DNA of 64,000 nucleotides from Pterois miles (lineage: Eukaryota > Chordata > Actinopteri > Perciformes > Scorpaenidae), in NCBI GenBank assembly GCA_947000775.1, contig CAMQGK010000299.1:992001-1056000 (forward strand), read 5' to 3'. A program made the position numbers and the translations under genes. The notes under the pieces are model-generated. The model saw nothing but the letters and a program-made list of their open reading frames with translations, did no database searches and had not been told where the DNA came from. Positions 1 through 10,740 of this stretch are shown here, one piece after another. Within the stretch, counting starts at the first letter, position 1. Each line of letters opens with the position of its first letter.

Positions 1-894
1 CTGACTGTCATTAGGTTGTAGCGGACCCTCAAGAGTGTTCCTGGTCCGACCCAAGGAGGGTTAAAAGAGACGTCACTGGTTCATATCACGTCAAATCATC
101 GGGGTACAGTACATGCACACTGAAATATGGTCTGCACTTCCCGAAAGGCTCACTAGTTGACGCACGATCATAAAACGTGGGGTTGATAGATTCGTTTCAC
201 TAAGGCATTCGCAGGGAGGGTTTTATAGTAGCCTGTGATTAAAAATGTTCTTCTGTCCACCATCTATTTGAGCGAACCCACAACTATTTGTCAGGCCGAG
301 CCCACCCAAAGAGCACCTGAGTGGACACCATCCCTTTATCTCTAGTGCCACACTGGAAATGGCTACCGGACCCCAAGATGGCACCTACTCATTCCTATAT
401 GCTATAGAGGTTTTCTAGTGTTTGGTTTACTTCCAGCCTGCTGAATATGCACAAGTGTTTCTCCTGCTGGCTCTGCCCACAAGCTAACACTCCTCCCATA
501 GACTTTACATTGTGATGACATTGAAATTGAAAGTGCTTTTCTCAGTTCGAGGAAAGTTTTACAAATATAAAACCTACATGGATCAAAAATTCATTATAAA
601 AAGAGTCATAAGCGACCTTGTTTGTAGTTTGAGGTTTCCTGTCAACAGCTTTACAGATGTCTCTTTTACAGTGGTGGTCTATGGGAAAAATGCTTTTAGG
701 GCCACAGAAAGATTTTTCATACGCTGCAGCTCAAGGTCGTGTCCCAGTCTTTAACTCGATAGCCTTAGTCAGACCAAATTCAGCTCTTTGAATGAGGAAG
801 CAGTTAGATGTATTCACATCTGGCCGCAAATGTGATCCTACAGGTATATGAGTACAGGCATGGCTGCCAGGTGAAACTGGGTCTCACCACACCC
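1..894. other. unassigned sequence, no gene supported
   Basis: No recognisable gene. An 80-codon frame on the plus strand (512-754) is short, has no motif I know and no splice context. The stretch from about 340 to 760 reads like old interspersed repeat (phrases of the type 'catagactttacattgtgatg' are typical of fish repeats), but no second copy lies in this window, so it is left unclassified. Confidence 0.5.
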
Positions 895-1250
895 TTTAGA
901 TTCGAACTGATGGGCGTAACGCTTCATTTTACAGGTCTGTAAATTTCATGACAGTTGGTTTAGTTTAATTAGCAAGCAACCTATTTGAAATTTCTTTGGA
1001 ATTACTGCCAAATTACAAATTTACCTTAAAATGTATCGAAAATTACTTTATTATCAACATTACTTATTAATTATATTCCGCTATTTGCCAATAGCTGGTA
1101 ATTTATTTAATACATTTACAGGAAAAGAATACAAAGTTATTTGATATGCTTTATTTCCATGTCTGCTGATAAATAGATAATAATTAGCAAATATGTTATT
1201 TGAAATTTGTATGTTAGCAAAAAATTAGCTACCAGGTGACATTTGTGTCA
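895..1250 (+). repeat. AT-rich interspersed repeat, left arm
   Basis: The segment around 921-1015 (ttacaggt, then ttagcaagcaacctatttg, then ggaattactgcca) reappears in reverse complement at about 3020-3121, roughly 2 kb away, with about 85-90% identity by eye. A weaker internal echo of the same phrase lies at about 1185-1220. The whole stretch is strongly AT-rich. Class unknown; no coding capacity seen. Confidence 0.65.
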
Positions 1251-1506
1251 AACGTACGTCCCCGGCTCGTAAACGGGTAGAATCCGGTCCTCGAGATGAT
1301 TTTGAAAAGTATAAAATTGAGCTGTAATTTTTCAATGAAAGAAACTGTTGTTCTAAACGTGTCCACCGGATGCCGCAATAGCAATTCTGTTATGCAAGCA
1401 AACTGTTAAACCACGGCTGAGCTAGTAGACCTGACAGCCGGCCCGGAGCTGCCTTGTCATTCTGCTCGTTACGTCTTCTACTTTAAGCAGAGCAGAGCTC
1501 CTGAAG

Positions 1507-1753
1507 AACTTAAACAAAATGCTGCAAGGGCGCAACAAAGTTGTCACACAGTATTATTCATGTTGAAGCTGTTGTGGTGACGCTGCTCTCTTTCCTTGTC
1601 TGAAAGCTGTGTGCGAACCAACATGCTGCAGACATGAAGCACGTCAAAGATAAAATAACGGGACTATTGCAGGAGTTTGAGCAGCGCTTTCAGATTTTTG
1701 GTGAACTGCAGAAAGACTCACCATTCACCGTGAATGTCTCTGATCTGCTCTGA
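1507..1753 (+). pseudogene. hAT-type transposase remnant
   Basis: Two short frames look like consecutive pieces of the transposase-derived domain seen in SCAND3/ZBED5/GTF2IRD2-like proteins. The first (1507-1566) reads NLNKMLQGRNKVVTQYY before a stop, resembling the family's 'LN..LQG....V...Y..V.AF' stretch. The second (1634-1753, another frame) begins MKHVKDKITGLLQEFEQRF, passes through SPFTV and ends at TGA 1751-1753, resembling the family's 'L..EF..RF.......SPF' stretch. The frame change and the stops show it is dead. Family assignment is from remembered motif shape; a buster/Charlie-type hAT element is the likely source. Confidence 0.55.
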
Positions 1754-1873
1754 AATTGTTCCTGCATTGCACAGCTTCTATTTTTCTATCAATAAATAGT
1801 GTAGCCTACAAGGCAGGGAGTATCTCAACCCTATTGAATAGTTTCTGCCTCAGTTTGGATGGTGTGGTAGTTA

Positions 1874-2196
1874 GAAGAAGAAGAAGAAGATCTACTTTTA
1901 TTAGTACCACAGGGGGGAAAAAAAAATTATATTTTATTAAAATAATAATGGGAAAAGCAGAGAAGAAAAAAAAAAAGAATAAAGGGGAGAGGGAGGGGGG
2001 GGGGGGGGGCCGGGAGGGGGGCGGGGGGGGGGGGGGGGGGGGGCGTGGGGGGGGGGGCGGGGGGGGGGGGAGGGGGGAAAGGGGCCCCCCCCAGTACAAA
2101 TTCAAATTAGGTTTGGTCAGGGGGGGAGGAGGGGGGCCCTTCGGCCCAACCACAAGAGAGAGCTGGGGGGGGGGGGGGGCCGGAGGCGCCGCCCCA
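1874..2196 (-). mobile_element. tRNA-derived SINE (family S1), sequence corrupted to poly-G
   Basis: The left end is the S1 3' tail in reverse complement: a GAA run, then agatctactttattagt-type sequence with a near-match to cccacagtgggg. The right end (ctttggtc-like at about 2112, a ccttcggccc patch at about 2138, ending ggcgccgcccc) lines up in order with the tRNA-like head of the S1 copy at 2650-2989, and the total length is similar (about 320 against 340 bases). Between them the sequence has collapsed to very long G runs broken by single A or C. This is best read as a low-quality consensus over a real SINE, not a natural G-rich element. Confidence 0.6.
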
Positions 2197-2214
2197 GAGT
2201 TAGCGCAGGATTAA

Positions 2215-2649
2215 GATGTGGAAATGACAAATGTGGTATTTGATACCTAGAAGAGCTGTTTGTATTTTGCTCAATCCCAGATAGGCTGGGACTTAAAGTT
2301 GTCTGCCTTTGTAGCTACACTGAGACGGAGTCTAAGTCCCAGTCACTGAAGCATTGTGTTATTGAAATTCGCACTAAAATTTTCCTCCGATTTTTTTAGC
2401 TAATTTGAAGTGTTTTGTCGAGGATTATTTGTATATGTGTACATTTTCAGAATGTGCTTGTACTATTTTGGACCAAACTAAAACAAAGGAAACAATCTGA
2501 AGTTGTCATTATTTTTTAAGTTATGCCATGATCTTCACGGTCCGGCCCACTTGGGAATATATTTTCCTCCATGTGGCCCCCGAACTAAAATGAAAGTGTT
2601 GAGAAGCTGCTTCTCAAGCCTAAGGACCCTATTTTAACCTTTATATGCT
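2215..2649. other. unassigned sequence between two SINE copies
   Basis: No open frame, known repeat or RNA gene recognised. It separates the corrupted SINE copy from the intact minus-strand copy. Confidence 0.4.
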
Positions 2650-2989
2650 AGAAGAGAAGAAGAAGAAGAAGAAGATCTACCTTTATTAGTCCCACAGTGG
2701 GGAAATTCAATTTACACTCTGTTTAACTTATACATGGTACATGCACACAAACACACACACACATGCAGTAATGGAGAGGTGTCAGAGTGAGGGGGCTGCT
2801 CCAGACAAGCGCCCCGAGCAGTTGGGGGTTTGGTGCCTTGCTCAGGGGCACCTCGGCAGTGCCCAAGAGGTAAACTGGCACCTCTCCAGCTACCAGTTCA
2901 CACTCAGTTTTTGGTCCATGTCGGGACTTGAACCGGTGACCCTCCGGTTCCCAAGCCAACTCCCTACAGACTGAGCTACTGCCGCCCCC
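2650..2989 (-). mobile_element. tRNA-derived SINE, family S1
   Basis: On the minus strand this starts with a GGGGGCGGCAGTAGCTCAG head (A box TAGCTCAGTCTG), has a B box GGTTCAAGTCC, an unrelated body with a CA-rich patch, a 3' segment ending in gggactaataaagg, and a (CTT)n tail. That layout is a Pol III-transcribed SINE whose 3' part is probably borrowed from a partner LINE (inference). The motif TATATGCT occurs on both sides (2642-2649 and 2996-3003), a likely target site duplication. Nearly identical copies lie at 23335-23672 and 40571-40904, so insertion was recent. Confidence 0.85.
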
Positions 2990-3002
2990 AATGTATATAT
3001 GC

Positions 3003-3125
3003 TTTATATGCTTTGAGGTAAATATTGGGGTAATTGGCAGTAATTCCAAAGAAATTTCAAATAGGTTACTTGCTAATTATCACCTCATTACCATGAAATC
3101 TGTGGACCTGTAAATGAAGTGTTGC
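3003..3125 (-). repeat. AT-rich interspersed repeat, right inverted arm
   Basis: Reverse complement of the segment near 921-1015, including caaataggttacttgctaa and the ccaaagaaattt stretch. With its partner it brackets about 2 kb that contains two SINE copies and the transposase remnant. It could be two separate insertions of one family in opposite orientation or the ends of one composite element; the sequence does not decide. Confidence 0.65.
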
Positions 3126-3248
3126 CCTGATGGGATAGTAGAGGAAATAGGTAAATAAAATAAGTAAATACCACGTGGATGACACAACAGTCACTGTCCT
3201 CTTACTGTACTTGAGGGTATTATGACACAAAGTTTGAAGCTTCTTATT

Positions 3249-3306
<58 letters not shown>

Positions 3307-4235
3307 CCATGGAGGGGAAACAATCTCGTGGAGCTGTGTTAATGACTGTTATAGCGAAGTTGGAGCTGATGTCTCCCAATCAAAGGAGAACGTGTCCCCG
3401 ACCTGTAGCCTTGTCTGACCCACTTCAGCTCTGCGCTGCACATTCACTCGGCTAATTGCCCACCTGTGGGCACCCTAATTGGCTTAGTACACTGGTTTTA
3501 ATCAGGGAGAGTACCACGATTAAGACCCCAAGACTGCCTCCACGAAGCTGAGACACGGCGAGAAAGCAGAGTGAGAGAAAGAGCGGGACTTACCGCACCA
3601 GCAGAGTTCGAAATGACTGTTTGGTAAATGAAAACAAAGTGGCATTTTCAGCCGTCTCACACACAAGCGAACACTTAATGATGCGCATTAAAGCAGAGAT
3701 TTATTAAGGAATATCTGTAGAAGGCCATTAGCTACGCCTTTGATTTATTCATCTGGGACTGAAGCAGCACAATAAATATGGAAATAACTCCTGGCCTTTT
3801 CAGACCACAGCTCTGGGGAACACCCCACCAGAATGAGAATCTGGATCCAGAGAGGTGTCGATATCTTGTTTGGAGATGAGCTCAAGATTAGCTAGTTAGA
3901 GGTTTCAGTCCATGCAGACATAATCACTGGTGCTGATTGCAATAAATTCTCTCAGCTTCAATGCACTCTGCACACTCTGGACTTCACTGCTAACGTGCAA
4001 AATGTTAACTCATAATACCAATTGAATTAATGCAGGTCATAATGCTAGTTTTTCTCTGTCTCTCTGCCAGCGAGCCAAATGCAAGACATTAATTCAGTTG
4101 TTCAGACGTATAAAATCAAGGTCAAGTGAAGACACAACTTTCTGTCCTTCCAACCCAGCCAGCCATCAGTATTCACCCCCTCTCCCCCAACACCCAACAC
4201 TTTATGCCTAATTTAGCCTAAGAAAAAGTAGCAGT
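3126..4235. other. unassigned sequence with a TA/T microsatellite
   Basis: Contains a (TA)n tract at 3254-3288 running into about 18 T at 3288-3305. The rest shows no gene, splice-flanked exon or known repeat. Confidence 0.45.
3254..3305. repeat. (TA)n followed by poly-T
   Basis: About 17 TA units followed by an 18-base T run. Simple repeat, probably length-polymorphic. Confidence 0.95.
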
Positions 4236-4620
4236 GGGCGACCTCTGGGTCTGAAAAGTGAAGTCAGTGCTGAAGTGCCTTAAACTTGCATTCTATCTAA
4301 CAGCCTGGTTGCAAAAACAAGTCTGGTTGTATAGAAGTCTATGAGAAAATGAGCCTACTTCTCACTTGATTTATTACCTCAGTGAACACTGTAAACATGA
4401 ATTTATGGTCTCTTATAGTTTCAAGTCTTCTTCAATGCAGCATGATGTTCATTTAGTAAATTATGGTCCCATTTAGAGTCAAATAGACCTTAAAGCAGCG
4501 TATGCTTTAGGGCGGAGCTACCTTGTGATTGACAGGTTGCCATGGCGTTGTCTCAACTGAGAGTTGTCCACGTTTTCATCTTACATCTTTAACCCTTTCA
4601 CAGCGTGTTTTCAGTTCAAG
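4236..4620 (+). repeat. interspersed repeat family G
   Basis: Matches in reverse complement the stretch at 32535-32905: both contain the phrases tagaagtctatgagaaaatg, cacttgatttattacctcag, catgatgttcatttagtaaa and a gttgtccacgttttcatctt-type end. Identity is high over about 350 bases. No coding capacity. Probably a MITE or retroposon remnant. Confidence 0.8.
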
Positions 4621-5936
4621 TTAATTGCAACATTTTGGTCAGTTAAAAATGTTTTATTCAGTGTTTAGTTGTACTTAGCTCCACCTTCTTGTGTCACTTC
4701 TGGTTGCAACTAACCAAGATGGCGACGGCCAAAATGCCGAACCTAAGGCTTCAAAATAGCCGTCCACAATCCAGTGGATGATGTCACAGTGGCGGCGTCC
4801 ACTTCTTATGGTGTGTCATCATTATAATGAGGGCGGAGTTCGACAGATGGGTGTGGTCCGGGAAAGGTGTCGGAAGAACTTTACGGCTCTGGCCCAATAT
4901 GGCGTCACGGCTAGTGTGACAAAGTTATTTCTAAAACTGTTCTCAGTATCAAGGATGAGAAGATTTATCATCTGGCAGATTTTATTGTTTATAAGATGAT
5001 CAGGATGACGAAAATAATTTAGTCTGTGCTTTAACATCTGTGTATGTAATTAACCAGAGGTTAATTATGGGTTGGGAGCTTCTGTCCAAGCTGATTTAAT
5101 TAACCTATACTGTACTTCTAAAATACACAAAGCTCTGTGTATGTTTGTACCGTATGCACTGTACAGTATGTACACAGCTCCTACAGTTACCTATAATTGG
5201 TGATGTTCAGTTTCTTCAGAAGTACTTTTCTCATGAGATGCTATAATTAACTCTTTTGTTTTACCCACTTTGCTTCCGCCTGCTTCATTTTTTTCTACTT
5301 TGCTTCCCGATTAACGACCTTGCCCTGAATTTCTTTCAACATCCCCCGAGACAAGAAGTGTCAGATGTCTGCATGAAGATTACCTGTCCAACCCCTTATT
5401 CAAAAGGAACATGTCTTGTGATTGCATTGCATTCTGGTCTATTGTGGCGACAGTTTGTGTACAAAATGGCATCTCCGCCTCTTCTACGATGGATTTTTCT
5501 CTGTGTGATCTCTGAATTTGAGTGTAGACAATGGACAAACATGTCTTGACATTTTCTGAAACATTTGTGTGTTTTCACAATCATCAATGTATTTTATGGT
5601 AATTCTATATTTTAAAGTTACACTAATCGATTTTTTTTTTAAATATTAAATGATCAATCGACTAAGTGTAATGTGAATATTGTTGCTTATGGAGGTGAAT
5701 CTGCAGAGAATTATCACCCAAATCTGTATTTCCTGTCAGTTTAATGGGAAGTTTTAGCAGCTTTCAGCTCAGTGTTTTTGGCTTTATAGCCACAGTTTTT
5801 TCTGTTTTAGTTTACCACCATCAGCGTTGTTTCCAGCCACATCAGACCTATGTTTTCATTAAAAACAGCCTCTGGTTAACTCATTGTATGTAAGCCAACA
5901 TATATTCACACCTGACTTGGTGAATTAAGGGCTGTT
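4621..5936. other. unassigned sequence
   Basis: No supported gene. Several frames of 60-97 codons are open on both strands between 4778 and 5587, but they overlap each other, lack domain motifs and look random. Confidence 0.4.
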
Positions 5937-6640
5937 AAAGTTAACACAGTAATAACACATCAATGCAAATTTGTTTTAACATTTTTAATTTGAATTACCA
6001 TTAATGAAACTTGCAATTTTTATGTTGTAGCAAGCTCAGTATTAAAGCTAGTGTGAAGATACTGAGATCCTAATAAACCAGAAAACCAAAGGACTCCTTT
6101 GGTACCAACCATGTCTTACTAGCTTGCCGAGAGGAGGATAAATAACGCTCCAAAATTAGGCTAAATTTTGGTGTGGAAAACTGTCATGGCCATTTTCAAA
6201 GGGCTCCCTTGACCTCTGACCTCAAGATGTGTGAATGTAAATGGGTTCTCTGGGTCCTCACCAGTCTCCCCTTTACAGACATGCCCACTTTATGATAATC
6301 ACATGCAGTTTGGATCAAGTCATAGTCAAGTCAGCACACTGACACACTGACAGCTGTTGTTGCCTGTTGGGCAGTTTGCCATGTTAGGATTTGAGTATAT
6401 TTAATAATAAATGCAGAACCTGTGAGGGTTTCTGGATGATATTTGTCATTGTTTTGTGTTGTTAATTGATTTCTAATAATAGATATATACATAAATTTGC
6501 ATGAAGCAGCGTATTTGACCATTCCCATGTTGATAAGAGTAGTAAATACTTGAAAAATTAAGGTACATTTTAAACCGATACAAAATTTGCAGTTAATTTG
6601 TGAACATAATCATGATTAAATATTTTAATTGAGTGCCCTA
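5937..6640 (-). mobile_element. MITE family A, near full length
   Basis: Starts aagggctgtta and ends gtgccctag, degenerate forms of the TAGGGCTGTC terminal inverted repeat seen in the copy at 41667-42375, which is in the other orientation. Internal landmarks shared with other copies: ggccattttcaaagggctcc, cctctgacctcaagat, tgataatcacatgcagtttg, gtcatagtcaagtcagcaca and cccatgttgataagagta. About 704 bases, no open frame. hAT-like non-autonomous element (inferred from the 8-bp duplication of the 41.7-kb copy). Confidence 0.85.
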
Positions 6641-9325
6641 GAATTTTTGTTTTTTTTTTGGCATAGATTTTTACATATTTTTACAGCTTTTTTTTTTTTT
6701 TTTTTTACAGCTTTTACATGAAAAATCAGAAGTGAATGTTTTGTTTACAGTACATGTAACATGTTGGCACACAAATACATTTACTGTATACATACAAATG
6801 TGTATATCCTTTTTCTTTTGTAGCTACTACAGTATTGACTTTTCCCTGAAAACTGTGACCTACTATTGAAATGGGAATCTAAACAGCTCAGTGTGACACA
6901 CAGTAGCTTTCAGCAAGACAAAAGTGACATTCTGGTAAAGTGCAGTAAGTAGTCGGCGTCAGAGCCTGGTATATAAGGTGTATAAGGTGCCGTGGTGAAA
7001 AAAAACCTCTAAACATTTTGACCAGTACAGCTCACACTGTCAAAACAGCTTGTCATTTTGGTGGCACTGGCCAATTTACTGACACAATAACTTGGTTTTG
7101 AAGCATAAATGAAATATATTGGTTGAGCTGCAAACAGGCAATAGAGATGTCACGTCTCATCAAACAGTTTTGACAATTGCAGTTACAGTTTAGATAATGT
7201 TAAGACTGTTTCAAAAAATAAGCCACCACGACTGAGAAAAACTGTAACTGGAGCTAAGAGGAATACCCATTGTGACATTGTATTTAATACACTTAAATTG
7301 CCAAAGTTTTACTGTGAGTTGAATGGTCTCCAAATGGATGCTACTTCCTGTCTTTTGGTTGTGTAAATACCCACAAACAACCACCCACTTGACAATAACT
7401 CATTTGTTTTTTTTCATGAACAGCTCAAATGTAATCAAATGTAAACCTTTAGCCTGCTTGAATCCTGTGAGGAACCAGAACGGTGTCCTCGGCACCATCA
7501 CCGAACATATCTTTCCCAGCAATACAAGTTGACTCTTTATAGAGCAATACATCACTGTGACAGCTCTCATCACTGGACAGAGGCAGGGCAAGTGCTTCTT
7601 TGTTTCTACCAAACTAGACAACCGCCTGCCACTGTATGTGAGTTTGATGTTATACCATAAGAGCCAAGTTCTTCTCCTTGTAATATATAAAGACAATACA
7701 TCCTGTTGATAAATGATGGATGTGTGAAATGGAAAAACTAGCAATGTCTACTGTATTTTCTCTAGCATTTGAGCTCCATTACATGTTACACTACCATAAC
7801 ACAGACACAGGGATAAATTGCTGGATTTGCACAAAGATGAAGGATGCATTCAATGTGTAGAATGGGCTGAAATTTAAAGGAACATTCCACCAATTTTACC
7901 CGTAAATATCCATTTATTAGCATGGGCAGTATACCGGTACCAGTGTAATATCTTTTGTGGCTTTGAAGGAATATTTATTAACAAAATAACCCTGACGTTG
8001 TCATCAGGGGGTCATCCATAAGTGACTACAAAATTACAAAAAGCTATAAACTGGGGGTCTGCAGTTTGAAAGACCAGGCAGGCAGGTTAACAAAGAGATG
8101 TCTTTGGTTGCATTATGAAAAATGAAGGATCCAGCATATCTTGCACGGCAGCTGGATTCTTGCATTGTCAGGAGCTCACGCGAGACTCGCACTATCACAC
8201 ATGAAAATCCATCCTGTCAGGCTTCAAGTTCTGCATTTGTGGCCAGTAAGGATGACCAGCAGACCAATCAGCGTCCTGTGAGCAGCTACTGGCAGCTCTG
8301 CTGTGGCTTAAGTTTGTGAGATGACATAGTGAGGCGACTGTTTTAACAACAATGGTGGCTCCTGAGGAGGTTCTGTCAGACTTGAGAGCATTTTTTTGTT
8401 GAAAGAAGCGCAAAGAACGGCACTCAGGGCTTTGCTCGATGGAAAAGATGTTTTTTTTCTCTTCTCTACAGGCTTCGGCAAGAGTTTGATTGACAGATGG
8501 TTCATCCAATCATCTGCCAAGTAATTTTTTGAAAGTGCCTGCCCTTTTCTATATCTATATAACCAACATGTTTTCATCCTAACTCATATATTGACGCTTT
8601 GTCAGACCCTGCATGTCACTTTTTGGTCGCAGTCATGTTGCATGCTTGTGATTTAAACAAAAACACTTTTTGGGTTCAGGCAATAAAGCCACTACCGGTT
8701 AGGTTTAGGAAAAAACAACATGGTTACGCTTAAAACTACTGCCTTTGTACAGTGAAAATGACATTGAAGGTTGTGAACAGGGAATGTGTCAAAGGGACAC
8801 AAACAGCGGTCTCTCAGCGGTCATCCAGCTCACCTCCCGCCCACCTGGTATGTCTCTTCGCACACTTCCGAAGCATTTTTTCTGAGCATGTAATAGACGT
8901 TAATGGAAGCCCATCGCATACCGACTCTAAATGCTGCTTTCTACAGTGGTATGGAACGCTGATGGCCATGACAAAGCCCTGATATTTGACGTCCTGGGAA
9001 TGAGAACGGGCTGCTGTAACAAACTATCTGGCAGGTGAGGTTAGCACTGTTGGGCCCATAGGGACAAAAAGTTAGGATATCTCAGCCTCTGCTGCTTCAT
9101 CAGAATCTGCATCCATTTTTTTTATATGTAACACTTTCTGGAGAAAATGAAAGGCAAAAGAAGAAGCAGTGCTCCAACTGTATGGTGGTGTAACATTAAA
9201 TTGTTGGGGCACTTACCTACCATACCTTGATCGTGGTATTTAAACCACCAGAAGCTATTATTTCCCTGCATATCACTCAGTTAGAAGAGAAATCCAGATC
9301 CGATTTCAACCCAGAACATGCGCTA
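6641..9325. other. unassigned sequence with T-rich tracts and an old repeat patch
   Basis: T-rich tracts lie at about 6649-6709. At 8620-8720 the phrases 'gggttcaggcaataaagcca' and 'ggttaggtttaggaaaaaac' look like an old dispersed repeat; a weak relative (aagttcaggcaacaacactt) occurs near 57458-57480. Open frames of 60-114 codons (7323-7744 and 8122-8577) overlap on both strands without motifs and are not supported as genes. Confidence 0.4.
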
Positions 9326-9373
9326 CAGTGTGATCAACCAGTGTGATCAACCAGTGTGATCAACCAGTGTGAC
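9326..9373 (+). repeat. 13-bp tandem repeat
   Basis: Unit CAGTGTGATCAAC, about 3.7 perfect copies. Each unit holds a TGATCA palindrome. A small minisatellite with no spacers, so not CRISPR-like. Confidence 0.95.
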
Positions 9374-10239
9374 CTCTCTGAACATTTTCTTGGCTGACGA
9401 ACAAACTCACTGATGGTTTTCCAAGTGTTGCCCTACAAGTTATCTTTCACGAGGCCCCGAAGAATTAGTTTATCTCCTTGCTCCTCATGCTGCACGTTGC
9501 ATCAGAGCCTTTCCACAACATATTGCACATTGGACTGTGTACAGTACATCTCTATGTTTGACTTTCACAGTGTATGCATCGATCCCGGAGGGACTGAGCA
9601 ATACATACGTTCCCTGCAGTCATTTGCATTATGCGTGTGGGGGCGTGTCTCATGACGCCGTATAGCCTGTGGGGGATCTCTTCTGAGTCGTCTTCTCCAT
9701 CTTTCCATGTCTCTGCACACATTCAAACATATGCAAACTGTACAACACATACACAAACAACCACAAAGCCCATCCACCTCATATACCTCACAGACACACA
9801 CACCAGCTTTCTCCTTTTCCCTTTGCCTCTAAGGAAATCTAAATAATAATTCTGTGTGTAATAATGCCAGTAATGCCAATCCGCACCGCAACAAGCGCAG
9901 GGCGTCCTGCGGGAGCGCTGCCTCGCGCATACGCACATCAAAGCCGTAACAGAGAGATTGGCATTCAGGCAGGCTGCTGTATGTGTCTATTACGTACAGT
10001 AATGTGGAACCAGATGCTCCCATGTGAGCATCCCACAGGGCATAAACCTAACTCTGCAATAATCAGATGAATCCTGCATTATTAGGAGCGTCTTGATTTT
10101 CAGGAGGATAAAGGAACAAGATACACATGTTATGTACTTTGATAATCAGTGCAAGAGGCTAATGTCTCTTTTAACATGTTATTTACCTGTGAAAATGCAC
10201 ACAGTGAAAGAGACAGAAGTTATTTCACTGCGCAACATT
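9374..10239. other. unassigned sequence with a CpG-richer patch
   Basis: No supported gene. At 9880-9945 the sequence is locally GC- and CpG-richer (repeated gcg) than its AT-rich neighbours. Overlapping 64-80 codon frames on both strands show no motif. Confidence 0.35.
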
Positions 10240-10740
10240 TAAACCTGCAGTAGGCAGAATATTTTTGGCATCAGTAGGCAAAAAAATTCTAATAATCTTT
10301 CAGCATGTTGTGATGTGAAGTGTTCTGAGAGAAAACCAGACTTCTGCACCTCCTCATGGCTGTTTTCAGGATTTAAAAAATCTAACCCGGGATGGGACAC
10401 TTGATTTTTTTTAATGTAATACCTATTTTGTAAAACATCTTGTAGTGTACTGTTTAGCTGTAAAATGAGAAAGTTTGCGGCTGGTCGGTGGTATTTCCTC
10501 AACTGATCTCAACATGGCTGCCAGCTCTCATTTTACAGCTAATCAGTACAGTAAAAAAGATGTTTCTGTGAACATTTGAGAGAAATAGTCATTACAGTAA
10601 CAGAACATTGATTCAAATTTGATCAGCGCTGCCTAGTTTGACCGTTTGATCAGAGCCCGCCAGTGATTGACAGCTGCTCAGAGACAGCAGGCTCCAGCTT
10701 GGCTCTGATTGGTTGTTTTCCTCTAGTCTGAAATTTTGCA
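10240..10740 (+). repeat. inverted-repeat-bearing interspersed repeat
   Basis: Carries arms 10433-10470 and 10526-10565: aaacatct...gtactg, then ttagctgtaaaatgaga, against its reverse complement with few mismatches, a 56-base loop between. Flanking phrases (cagtaggcagaatatttttg, gattgacagctgctcagaga, tctgattggttgttttcctc) are of a type widespread in fish DNA, from memory. No coding frame. Confidence 0.6.

Noticed and set aside
1756..2214. Long plus-strand frame of 152 codons, very Gly-rich, and its proline-rich antisense frame
   Set aside because: Entirely a translation of the poly-G block that appears to be a corrupted SINE.
2723..3049. 108-codon frame, and similar frames at 23352-23732 and 40587-40793
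   Set aside because: They lie inside S1 SINE copies; identical peptides reflect recent copying, not coding.
9326..9373. CRISPR-like direct repeats
   Set aside because: The units are contiguous with no spacers; the window is vertebrate. The same holds for the 42-base periods near 13 kb.
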